The notes under the pieces are model-generated. The model saw only the letters and a list, made by a program, of their open reading frames with translations, ran no database searches and had not been told where the DNA came from. A DNA stretch of 8,061 bases from JBBAGE01 sp041655055 (GTDB taxonomy: Bacteria; Pseudomonadota; Alphaproteobacteria; Rhodobacterales; Rhodobacteraceae). Numbering within the stretch: the first letter of the stretch is position 1; each line of letters begins with the position of its first letter. The stretch lies in NCBI GenBank assembly GCA_041655055.1, contig JBBAGE010000112.1, forward strand, positions 1-8,061, in the 5' to 3' direction. Position numbers and translations under genes: made by a program. This document shows, piece after piece, positions 1-6,146 of the stretch.

Positions 1-933
1 CTGATCGCGGATTGGGCGCGGGCGCGGGGGATCGGCGCCGTGGCGCTGGGCCATACCGCCGATGATCAGGCCGAAACCTTTGTCATGCGGCTGGCGCGCG
101 GGGCAGGGGTTACGGGGCTGGCTGCTATGGCTGCGCGCAGCGATCATGCCGGGATTACATGGCTGCGCCCGCTTTTGGCCCATGGGCGGGCCGAATTGCG
201 CGATATTTTGACCCGGCGGGGGCAGGAATGGTGCGACGATCCATCCAATACCGACCCCAGATATGAACGCGTCCGGGTGCGGCAGGCCATGGCGCAGCTT
301 GCGCCGCTGGGGCTTGAACCCGCGCGGTTGGCGGCGGTGGCGGGGCTGATGGCGGGCGCGTCAGAAGCGTTGGCCGTGAAAACCGCAGATGCCGCGCGCG
401 CGTTGGCGCGGATCGATGCCGGCGATGTGGTGTTTGATCGCGCCGGCCTGCTGGCGGAACCGGCCGAGATCCGCCACCGGCTGCTGACCCATGCGCTGCG
501 CTGGGTAGCATCGGCGGAATATCCCCCCCGCGCCGGGGCGATGGCGGGGCTGGATCAGGCGCTGCGCGCGGGGCGCAGTTTCACGCTGCATGGCTGCCTT
601 GTGACCGCGCGCGGGGGCGATCTGCGCATCAGCCGCGAATATCAGGCCGTGCGGCATATGACCGCCGGGGCAGGCGCGATCTGGGATCGGCGGTGGCGGA
701 TTTTATCGCCAGATAACATCGGGTTGCAGGTGCGCGCCTTGGGCGATCCTGGCATTGCCCAACTGCCCGGCTGGCGCGCCACAGGCCGCCCGCGCGCGCA
801 TTTGCGCGCCCTGCCGGCGCTGTGGTCGGGCAATCTGGTGGTGGCCTCGCCGCTGACGGGGCCTGCAAACGGGGTGCGCGCCGAATTGATCCACGGGCCA
901 GATCATTTCGTCGCATCGTTCATATCGCATTGA
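1..933 (+). CDS. tilS: tRNA(Ile)-lysidine synthetase, C-terminal part (5' end outside window)
   Basis: TilS uses ATP and lysine to convert C34 of the CAU-anticodon tRNA-Ile to lysidine in the cytoplasm, so that it reads AUA and is charged with isoleucine. The reading frame is open from base 1. The ATP-binding SGGxDS loop of this N-type ATPase family lies upstream of the window and cannot be checked. Visible hallmarks are GHTADDQAET at window codons 17-26, followed by the MRLARGAG segment, a WLRPLL segment, and WCDDPSN...RVRVR at codons 77-94; all belong to the catalytic half. The remaining 200 or so residues are the weakly conserved C-terminal tRNA-binding part. About 310 residues are present of the 400-430 usual for the family. 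A GTG at 40 is an internal valine, not the start. The gene ends 81 bases before ftsH, the usual tilS-ftsH order of Proteobacteria. Confidence 0.93.
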   Translation: MIADWARARGIGAVALGHTADDQAETFVMRLARGAGVTGLAAMAARSDHAGITWLRPLLAHGRAELRDILTRRGQEWCDDPSNTDPRYERVRVRQAMAQLAPLGLEPARLAAVAGLMAGASEALAVKTADAARALARIDAGDVVFDRAGLLAEPAEIRHRLLTHALRWVASAEYPPRAGAMAGLDQALRAGRSFTLHGCLVTARGGDLRISREYQAVRHMTAGAGAIWDRRWRILSPDNIGLQVRALGDPGIAQLPGWRATGRPRAHLRALPALWSGNLVVASPLTGPANGVRAELIHGPDHFVASFISH

Positions 934-956
934 ACTTGGCGCGCTGATCCCTATTT
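930..956 (+). promoter_or_regulatory. Candidate heat-shock (RpoH-type) or weak sigma-70 promoter of ftsH
   Basis: TTGAAC (930-935) overlaps the tilS stop codon. After 13 bases it is followed by CCCTATTT (949-956). This resembles the enterobacterial sigma-32 pattern CTTGAAA-N11..17-CCCCATNT: five of seven at the -35, seven of eight at the -10. Read as sigma-70 it is TTGAAC-N16-TATTTT, four of six at each element. FtsH is a known RpoH-regulated gene in E. coli, which favours the first reading. Transcription would start near 963 and give a leader of about 50 bases. This is pattern matching only. Confidence 0.4.
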
Positions 957-985
957 TATGAGCAAACCCCTTGTTGGGCGCCAAG
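935..985 (+). repeat. 8-bp perfect inverted repeat in the tilS-ftsH spacer
   Basis: CTTGGCGC at 935-942 is the exact reverse complement of GCGCCAAG at 978-985, with 35 bases between the arms. The left arm lies between the two promoter elements proposed for ftsH. It could form a long-loop hairpin ending tilS transcription, since no T run follows and no better terminator is visible in this spacer. It could also be an operator pair or a chance match. Confidence 0.35.
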
Positions 986-1001
986 CCGGGCAATGATTTT
1001 C

Positions 1002-1017
1002 GAGGAGATATCTTTTG
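1002..1017 (+). promoter_or_regulatory. Ribosome binding site that fixes the ftsH TTG start
   Basis: GAGGAG at 1002-1007 stands 7 bases before TTG at 1015. The next in-frame ATG (1024) has the same site 16 bases away, which is too far. The residues encoded between them (Gly-Asn) match the N-terminus I recall for related FtsH proteins. TTG is therefore the preferred start. Confidence 0.75.
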
Positions 1018-2940
1018 GGTAACATGCGTAACCTCGCATTCTGGGCGGTGCTCTTTTTGCTGATACTGGCGCTGTTCAATGTGTTCAGCGGTGGTCAGTC
1101 GGGCATGAATGTGCGTCAGGTCGCCTTTTCCGATTTCGTCGCCGCCGTCGATAATGGCGAGGTCAGCGCCGTCACCCTCGATGGGGAACGCGTCACCTAT
1201 ACCGGGCGCGACAATGTGGAATTCTGGACGATCAAGCCGCAGGAAACCGAAATCACCGAACAATTGCTGGCGCAGAATGTCCGCATCACCGCGGAATCGC
1301 AGCGGCAATCGGGGCTGCAATCGTTCTTCATGCTGATCCTGCCGGTGGTTTTGCTGATCGGGTTCTGGTTTTTCATGATGAACCGGATGCAGGGCGGCGG
1401 CAAAGGCGGGGCCATGGGCTTTGGCAAATCGCGCGCCAAACTGCTGACCGAAAAGCATGGGCGGGTGACATTCGATGATGTCGCCGGGATTGACGAGGCC
1501 AAGGAAGAGCTTGAGGAAATCGTCGAATTCCTGCGCAATCCGCAGAAATTCAGCCGCCTGGGCGGCAAGATCCCCAAAGGCGCGCTGCTGGTGGGCCCCC
1601 CGGGCACCGGTAAAACGCTGTTGGCGCGCGCGATCGCGGGCGAGGCGGGCGTTCCGTTTTTCACCATATCCGGTTCGGATTTCGTGGAAATGTTCGTGGG
1701 TGTGGGTGCCAGCCGGGTGCGCGACATGTTCGAACAGGCAAAGAAAAACGCCCCCTGCATCGTATTCATCGATGAAATCGACGCCGTGGGCCGTTCGCGC
1801 GGCGTGGGCTACGGCGGCGGCAATGATGAACGTGAACAGACGCTGAACCAGCTTCTGGTGGAAATGGACGGGTTTGAGGCCAATGAGGGCATCATCATCG
1901 TGGCCGCGACCAACCGCCCCGATGTGCTTGACCCCGCTTTGCTGCGCCCCGGCCGCTTTGACCGGCAGGTCCAGGTGCCCAATCCCGATATCAAGGGCCG
2001 CGAGAAAATCCTCGGCGTGCATGCGCGCAAGGTGCCGCTGGCCCCGGATGTCGATTTGCGCATCATTGCGCGCGGCACGCCGGGCTTTTCGGGCGCCGAT
2101 CTTGCCAATCTGGTGAACGAATCGGCGCTGATGGCGGCGCGGATCGGGCGGCGTTTCGTCACGATGGAGGATTTCGAATCCGCCAAGGACAAGGTGATGA
2201 TGGGGGCCGAGCGGCGTTCCATGGTCATGACCGAGGATGAGAAAAAGCTGACCGCCTATCACGAGGCGGGCCATGCGGTGGTGGGGCTGAACGTGCCGCA
2301 GCACGATCCGATCCACAAGGCCACGATCATCCCGCGCGGCCGCGCGCTGGGGCTGGTGCTCAGCCTGCCCGAACGCGATCAGCTTTCGATCAGCTATACC
2401 AAATACAAATCCAAGATCGCCATGGCGATGGGGGGCCGCGTGGCCGAAGAACTGGTGTTCGGGCCCGAAAACGTCACCTCCGGCGCGGCATCGGATATTC
2501 AGCAGGTCACCCGGATCGCGCGGGCCATGGTCACGCAATTCGGCTTTGCCCCCGAACTTGGCTATGTCGATTATGCCAATGAACAGGACAGCTATCTGGG
2601 CGCCTATGGCGGCGGTGCGAAACATTCCAGCAGCACGCAAAAGCTGATCGATGACAAGGTCAAGCAAATCGTGGACGAAGGCTATGACACCGCGAAACGC
2701 ATCCTGACCGAAAAGCGCGACGATCTGGAACGGTTGGCGCAGGGGTTGCTGGAATATGAAACCCTGACCGGCAGCGAAATCACCCGCGTGATGGCCGGCG
2801 AGCCGCCGAAACGGGGCGGTGACGCCGATGATGCAACCCCGCCGCAAGGGGGCGCAAGCTCGATCGTGTCGATCCCCAAAACCCGTGGGCGCAAACCCAA
2901 AGAGGATGACAGCGGGCTGGAACCGGAACCCTCGACCTGA
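1015..2940 (+). CDS. ftsH: ATP-dependent zinc metalloprotease FtsH
   Basis: FtsH is a hexameric inner-membrane AAA+ protease that extracts and degrades misassembled membrane proteins and short-lived cytoplasmic regulators. The 641 residues are typical for the family. The order is: TM helix 1 (about 7-25), periplasmic domain (26-101), TM helix 2 (about 103-122), AAA+ module, then peptidase. In the AAA+ module Walker A GPPGTGKT is at 194-201, the pore motif FVGVG at 227-231, Walker B IVFIDEID at 249-256, and the second region of homology ends with arginine fingers R311 and R314. The zinc site HEAGH is at 416-420 with the third ligand D494 in the SGAASD motif. The last 40 residues form a low-complexity, Asp/Pro/Gly-rich tail ending in a basic RGRKPK patch and an acidic end. 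The start is TTG with a strong ribosome binding site. It lies downstream of tilS, possibly with its own heat-shock type promoter, and is followed by a hairpin terminator. Confidence 0.98.
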   Translation: MGNMRNLAFWAVLFLLILALFNVFSGGQSGMNVRQVAFSDFVAAVDNGEVSAVTLDGERVTYTGRDNVEFWTIKPQETEITEQLLAQNVRITAESQRQSGLQSFFMLILPVVLLIGFWFFMMNRMQGGGKGGAMGFGKSRAKLLTEKHGRVTFDDVAGIDEAKEELEEIVEFLRNPQKFSRLGGKIPKGALLVGPPGTGKTLLARAIAGEAGVPFFTISGSDFVEMFVGVGASRVRDMFEQAKKNAPCIVFIDEIDAVGRSRGVGYGGGNDEREQTLNQLLVEMDGFEANEGIIIVAATNRPDVLDPALLRPGRFDRQVQVPNPDIKGREKILGVHARKVPLAPDVDLRIIARGTPGFSGADLANLVNESALMAARIGRRFVTMEDFESAKDKVMMGAERRSMVMTEDEKKLTAYHEAGHAVVGLNVPQHDPIHKATIIPRGRALGLVLSLPERDQLSISYTKYKSKIAMAMGGRVAEELVFGPENVTSGAASDIQQVTRIARAMVTQFGFAPELGYVDYANEQDSYLGAYGGGAKHSSSTQKLIDDKVKQIVDEGYDTAKRILTEKRDDLERLAQGLLEYETLTGSEITRVMAGEPPKRGGDADDATPPQGGASSIVSIPKTRGRKPKEDDSGLEPEPST

Positions 2941-2959
2941 TCTTTGCAGGTGGTATAGA
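2932..2959 (+). promoter_or_regulatory. Possible sigma-70 promoter for the fhs group
   Basis: TCGACC (2932-2937), 16 bases, then TATAGA followed by T (2954-2960). The -35 matches TTGACA at four of six positions. The -10 keeps TATA. It overlaps the end of ftsH, and transcription would begin near 2966, inside the hairpin described next. No better promoter is visible between that hairpin and the fhs start. The evidence is weak. Confidence 0.25.
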
Positions 2960-2998
2960 TTCGGGCGTCATCCTTGCAGGGTGGCGCCCGAACCTTTT
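2960..2998 (+). terminator. Rho-independent-like terminator after ftsH
   Basis: The left arm starts with TTCGGGCG (2960-2967) and the right arm ends with its exact complement CGCCCGAA (2985-2992). The pairing continues inward through seven more pairs (TCATCCT with AGGGTGG, two of them G-U wobbles) to a TGC loop at 2975-2977, with the left inner arm at 2968-2974 and the right at 2978-2984. That makes a 15-pair stem. CCTTTT (2993-2998) follows, a short T run. It lies 20 bases after the ftsH stop and should largely separate ftsH from fhs. Confidence 0.65.
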
Positions 2999-3028
2999 GG
3001 GCCGGGGACAGGAACGGTCAGAGTAAAC

Positions 3029-3042
3029 GGGGGACGGATTTG
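3029..3042 (+). promoter_or_regulatory. G-rich ribosome binding site supporting the fhs TTG start
   Basis: GGGGGA at 3029-3034 ends 5 bases before TTG at 3040. The only earlier in-frame start, TTG at 2974, lies inside the terminator hairpin and has no such site. The later ATG at 3079 would delete the conserved Thr-Asp-Ile-x-Ile-Ala N-terminus of the family. The match to the anti-Shine-Dalgarno sequence is only moderate. Confidence 0.5.
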
Positions 3043-4722
3043 GATCAGGACACAGATATCGCCATCGCGCGCGCGACCATGCTCAGAGATATTCGCGAAA
3101 TCGGCGCGGGTCTGGGTATCCCCGAAGTTGATCTGCTGCGCTATGGCCATGACAAGGCCAAGATCAGCGCCCGTTTTCTGGCCGAATTGCGCACAAGCGC
3201 CGCGCCGCAGGGCCGGCTGATCCTTGTGACCGCGATCAGCCCCACCCCCGCCGGCGAAGGCAAGACCACCACCACCGTGGGCCTGGGCGATGCGCTGCGC
3301 CGGATCGGCAAACAGGCGATGGTTTGTATCCGCGAACCCTCGCTTGGGCCTTGTTTCGGGATGAAGGGCGGGGCCGCGGGCGGCGGCTATGCGCAGGTGG
3401 TGCCGATGGAGGATATCAACCTGCATTTCACCGGCGATTTCCATGCGATCACAGCGGCGCATAATCTGCTGGCGGCGATGATCGATAACCATATTTATTG
3501 GGGCAACGCGCTGGGAATCGATGAGCGCCGCGTCACCTGGCGGCGGGTGGTCGATATGAACGACCGGGCGCTGCGTGATGTGGTGGTGGGTCTGGGCGGT
3601 GTGGCCAATGGATTCACCCGCCAGACGGGTTTTGACATTACCGTGGCGTCAGAAGTCATGGCCTGCCTTTGCCTTGCCCGCGATTTGCACGATCTGGAAA
3701 TGCGGCTGGGCGCGATGGTCGTGGCGGCGACCCGCGATGGCACGCCGATCCATGCGCGCGATCTGGGCGCCGATGGGGCGATGGCGGCGCTGCTGCGCGA
3801 TGCGATCCAGCCCAATCTGGTGCAGACGCTGGAACATACGCCCGCCTTTGTCCATGGCGGCCCGTTTGCCAATATCGCCCATGGTTGCAATTCGGTGATC
3901 GCCACGCGCACGGCGCTGCGGCTGGCCGATTATGTGGTGACCGAGGCCGGTTTCGGCGCCGATCTGGGGGCCGAGAAATTCATGAATATCAAATGCCGCC
4001 AGGCGGGGATTGCGCCCGATGTGGTGGTGCTGGTGGCAACGGTGCGGGCGCTGAAAATGCATGGCGGCGTGGCGCGCGCTGATCTGGGCACGCCCGATGT
4101 AGCGGCACTGACCGCCGGATGCGCCAATCTGGGCCGCCATATCGATAATCTGGCGGGTTTTGGCATGCCCGTGGCGGTGGCGATCAACCGCTTTGGCACC
4201 GATACCGATGCCGAAATCGCGGCTTTGCGCGATTATGCCCGCGCCCACGGGGCCGAGGCGTTCACCTGCACCCATTGGGCCGACGGATCGGCGGGCGCGG
4301 TGGAACTGGCCCGGCATGTGGCGCAACTGGCCGATGCGGGGGGCGCGGATTTCGCCCCGCTTTACCCCGATGACATGCCGCTTTTGTCCAAGATCGAAAC
4401 CATTGCCCGCCGCATCTATGGCGCGGCCGAGGTGCAGGCATCCCCCGCGATCCGCGCCCAACTGGCCGCATGGGAGGCCGCCGGATATGGACACCTTCCG
4501 GTGTGCATGGCAAAGACCCAATATTCCTTCTCGACCGATCCGGGGCTGATGGGCGCGCCTTCGGGGCATATCGTCCCCCTGCGCGAGGTCAGGCTATCGG
4601 CCGGGGCGGGATTCGTCGTGGCGATCTGCGGCGATATCATGACGATGCCGGGGCTGCCGCGCGTTCCTGCGGCGGAAACGATCCGGCTGGACGGCGATGG
4701 ACAGATCGAAGGCCTGTCCTGA
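3040..4722 (+). CDS. fhs: Formate-tetrahydrofolate ligase (10-formyl-THF synthetase)
   Basis: Fhs makes 10-formyl-tetrahydrofolate from formate, THF and ATP in the cytoplasm, feeding formate carbon into purines, formyl-methionine and, with FolD, methylene-THF. With the TTG start the protein is 560 residues, the family's usual length, and its N-terminus TDIAIA aligns with the common TDIEIA. The nucleotide loop TPAGEGKTTTT is at 69-79. The first family signature GMKGGAAGGGY is at 107-117, followed by the HFTGD substrate region. The second signature VATVRALKMHGG is at 332-343. No key motif is missing. It sits 28 bases before a chorismate mutase gene and is co-directional with folD further on, so fhs and folD probably work as a pair in C1 metabolism. 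In marine relatives such pairs handle C1 units from methylated compounds; that role here is inference. Confidence 0.97.
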   Translation: MDQDTDIAIARATMLRDIREIGAGLGIPEVDLLRYGHDKAKISARFLAELRTSAAPQGRLILVTAISPTPAGEGKTTTTVGLGDALRRIGKQAMVCIREPSLGPCFGMKGGAAGGGYAQVVPMEDINLHFTGDFHAITAAHNLLAAMIDNHIYWGNALGIDERRVTWRRVVDMNDRALRDVVVGLGGVANGFTRQTGFDITVASEVMACLCLARDLHDLEMRLGAMVVAATRDGTPIHARDLGADGAMAALLRDAIQPNLVQTLEHTPAFVHGGPFANIAHGCNSVIATRTALRLADYVVTEAGFGADLGAEKFMNIKCRQAGIAPDVVVLVATVRALKMHGGVARADLGTPDVAALTAGCANLGRHIDNLAGFGMPVAVAINRFGTDTDAEIAALRDYARAHGAEAFTCTHWADGSAGAVELARHVAQLADAGGADFAPLYPDDMPLLSKIETIARRIYGAAEVQASPAIRAQLAAWEAAGYGHLPVCMAKTQYSFSTDPGLMGAPSGHIVPLREVRLSAGAGFVVAICGDIMTMPGLPRVPAAETIRLDGDGQIEGLS

Positions 4723-4750
4723 ATGATGGATGGACGAAAGGGCGCGTGAA

Positions 4751-5059
4751 ATGGATCTCAAACCCGTAGCTGATATCGCGAATATGGAGGATCTGCGGGT
4801 CCAGATCGATCAGATCGATGCCGCGCTGGTCCGGCTTTTGGCGCTGCGTCAGGCCCATATCGGCCGCGCAGCCGAGCTTAAACCCGGCGAAGGGCTGCCC
4901 GCGCGCATCGATGATCGGGTCGATGCGGTGCTGGCCCATGTGCGGGCCAAGGCCGAGGTGGCGGGGCTGGATGCCGGGCTGGCCGAAACGCTCTGGCGCG
5001 AGATGATCGAATGGGCGATCGCCTATGAGGACCGGCATATGAGCCAAAAGAAAGGCTGA
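4751..5059 (+). CDS. Chorismate mutase, monofunctional AroQ (PchB-like) type
   Basis: The protein is predicted to convert chorismate to prephenate, the first step to phenylalanine and tyrosine. It is 102 residues, all helical, a single AroQ domain without a fused dehydratase or dehydrogenase. Against the E. coli P-protein mutase domain I align R16, R33, K44 and R56 with catalytic R11, R28, K39 and R51; position 93 is Glu where E. coli has Gln88. The IEWAIA stretch near the C-terminus resembles the end of PchB, but nothing nearby suggests salicylate or siderophore synthesis, so an ordinary aromatic pathway role is more likely. The start at 4751 has GAAAGGG 8 bases upstream; an in-frame ATG at 4730 (109 residues) has no comparable site. 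The stop is one base before the folD ATG, so the two genes are surely co-transcribed and probably coupled. Confidence 0.88.
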   Translation: MDLKPVADIANMEDLRVQIDQIDAALVRLLALRQAHIGRAAELKPGEGLPARIDDRVDAVLAHVRAKAEVAGLDAGLAETLWREMIEWAIAYEDRHMSQKKG

Positions 5060-5060
5060 G

Positions 5061-5954
5061 ATGAGCGCGATGAAAATCAACGGGGCCGAATCGGCGGCCC
5101 GCCTGCGGGCGAAGGTGGCCGATGCGGTCGCGCGGCTGAAAACGGATCATGGCGTCACACCCGGGCTGGCCGTGATCTTGGTGGGCGAAGACCCGGCCAG
5201 TCAGGTCTATGTCCGTAACAAGGGGCGCTTTACCATCGAAGTCGGGATGCAGTCGTTTGAACACAAACTGCCCGCCGATGTATCGCGCGATGATCTGTTC
5301 GCGCTGATCGACCGGTTGAATGCGGATCCCGCCGTGCACGGGATCTTGTGCCAGTTTCCGGTGCCCGCGCCATTGGTTGAAGCGGATATCGTGGCCCGCA
5401 TCGCGCCGCAAAAGGATGTCGATGGGCTGCATGTGATCAATGCGGGCCTGTTGGCCAGCGGGCAAAAGGCGATGATTTCCTGCACGCCTTTGGGCTGTCT
5501 GATGTTGCTGCGCGAACATCTGGGCAATCTTGCGGGGCTGAATGCGGTGGTGATCGGGCGATCCAATCTGGTGGGTAAGCCGCTCGCGCAATTGCTGCTG
5601 CGCGATGATTGCACGGTGACCATCGCCCATAGTCGCACCCGCGATCTGGCCTCGGTTGTGCGCGGCGCCGATATCGTCGTGGCCGCCGTGGGCCGGCCGG
5701 AAATGGTGCCCGGCGACTGGATCAAACCCGGCGCGACGGTGATCGATGTCGGCATCAACCGCATTGCGGCCGAGGACGGCAAAACCCGGCTGGTGGGGGA
5801 TGTGGATTTTGCCAGCGCCGCAAGGGTGGCGGGCGCGATCACGCCGGTGCCCGGTGGCGTCGGGCCGATGACGATTGCCTGCCTTCTGGCCAACACGGTG
5901 ACCGCCTGTTGCCGCATCCACGGTTTTGACGAACCGGCAGAGCTTGGGGCCTGA
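5061..5954 (+). CDS. folD: Bifunctional methylene-THF dehydrogenase / methenyl-THF cyclohydrolase
   Basis: FolD reversibly oxidises 5,10-methylene-THF to methenyl-THF with NADP+ and hydrolyses that to 10-formyl-THF, the product of Fhs encoded upstream. The 297 residues fit the family (280-300). Catalytic residues fall at the same numbers as in E. coli: Y50 and K54 in the YxxxK motif, Q98, and D121 in KDVDG (118-122). The cofactor-binding segment VIGRSNLVGKP is at 164-174 and the signature PVPGGVGPMT at 262-271. Two usually conserved spots vary: the common VQLPLP around Q98 reads CQFPVP, and the usual PCTPxG reads SCTPLG (140-145). AAAGG (5051-5055), inside the end of the preceding gene, serves as ribosome binding site 5 bases before the ATG. 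A second ATG at 5070 is less well placed. Confidence 0.97.
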   Translation: MSAMKINGAESAARLRAKVADAVARLKTDHGVTPGLAVILVGEDPASQVYVRNKGRFTIEVGMQSFEHKLPADVSRDDLFALIDRLNADPAVHGILCQFPVPAPLVEADIVARIAPQKDVDGLHVINAGLLASGQKAMISCTPLGCLMLLREHLGNLAGLNAVVIGRSNLVGKPLAQLLLRDDCTVTIAHSRTRDLASVVRGADIVVAAVGRPEMVPGDWIKPGATVIDVGINRIAAEDGKTRLVGDVDFASAARVAGAITPVPGGVGPMTIACLLANTVTACCRIHGFDEPAELGA

Positions 5955-5960
5955 TTCTGT

Positions 5961-5985
5961 TGCCGGCATCGCCTTGATGTCGGTA
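5961..5985 (+). terminator. Hairpin just after folD, possible terminator without a T run
   Basis: CCGGCATC (5963-5970) pairs with GATGTCGG (5976-5983), one G-U pair, around a GCCTT loop. One T-A and one G-U pair extend it outward to 10 pairs. It begins 7 bases after the folD stop. No run of T follows, so it is either a weak or factor-assisted end of the fhs-folD transcript, or an RNA-stabilising 3' hairpin. Confidence 0.45.
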
Positions 5986-6020
5986 TGCGCCACCTAAACC
6001 ACTGATTTTCCCGATGTCGC

Positions 6021-6043
6021 CCGAACCAACCTGCGGTTGTCGG
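6021..6043 (+). repeat. Short palindrome over the putative -35 of the LytTR gene
   Basis: CAACC-TGC-GGTTG (6027-6039) is a perfect 5-3-5 inverted repeat. CCGA (6021-6024) and TCGG (6040-6043) extend it across a two-base bulge. It covers the TTGTCG proposed as -35 for the next gene, so it could be an operator. LytTR proteins more often bind direct repeats, so self-binding is not implied. Confidence 0.3.
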
Positions 6044-6065
6044 CCCCCGCGATATTGCATATATA
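6037..6065 (+). promoter_or_regulatory. Candidate sigma-70 promoter for the LytTR gene
   Basis: TTGTCG (6037-6042), 17 bases, then TATATA (6060-6065), inside the only AT-rich patch of this spacer. Each element matches the consensus at four of six positions. The leader would be about 75 bases and contains two small hairpins: GGCGC-CGT-GCGCC (6083-6095) and CCCGCA-TGAT-TGCGGG (6111-6126). An alternative -10 is TATGAT at 6073, for which I see no matching -35. Confidence 0.35.
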
Positions 6066-6110
6066 GAGATAGTATGATGATTGGCGCCGTGCGCCGGTAG
6101 TGATGAAGAT

Positions 6111-6126
6111 CCCGCATGATTGCGGG
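6111..6126 (+). repeat. Small stem-loop shortly before the LytTR gene start
   Basis: CCCGCA and TGCGGG are perfectly complementary around a TGAT loop. They end 8 bases before the AGGA ribosome binding site (6135-6138). A further CCTG-ATA-CAGG stem (6127-6137) would partly hide that site. The position would suit a brake on translation, but both stems are short. Confidence 0.3.
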
Positions 6127-6146
6127 CCTGATACAGGAATGTTGAC

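Noticed and set aside
935..957. CTTGGC at 935 as the -35 for the TATTTT at 952
   Set aside because: The spacing is only about 10 bases; TTGAAC at 930 gives an acceptable distance instead.
703..2847. A 714-codon open frame on the minus strand, antisense to ftsH
   Set aside because: It lies opposite an unquestionable ftsH, is unusually rich in His, Gln, Arg and Ala as expected from the complement of GC-rich codons, and shows no domain I recognise. Long antisense frames are common at this base composition.
2974..3039. Upstream TTG start for fhs at 2974
   Set aside because: It lies within the terminator stem, has no ribosome binding site, and would add 22 residues not found in the family.
2941..3039. 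A folate (THF) riboswitch before fhs
   Set aside because: The spacer holds the terminator hairpin and about 45 further bases with no second structured element resembling a known THF riboswitch.
3649..4569. A 306-codon open frame on the minus strand, antisense to fhs
   Set aside because: Same composition artefact; no recognisable motif and no plausible ribosome binding site context.
6074..6100. An eight-codon open frame in the LytTR gene leader (ATG 6074, stop 6098-6100) as a regulatory leader peptide
   Set aside because: It has no ribosome binding site and no codon bias pointing to attenuation; such short frames occur by chance.
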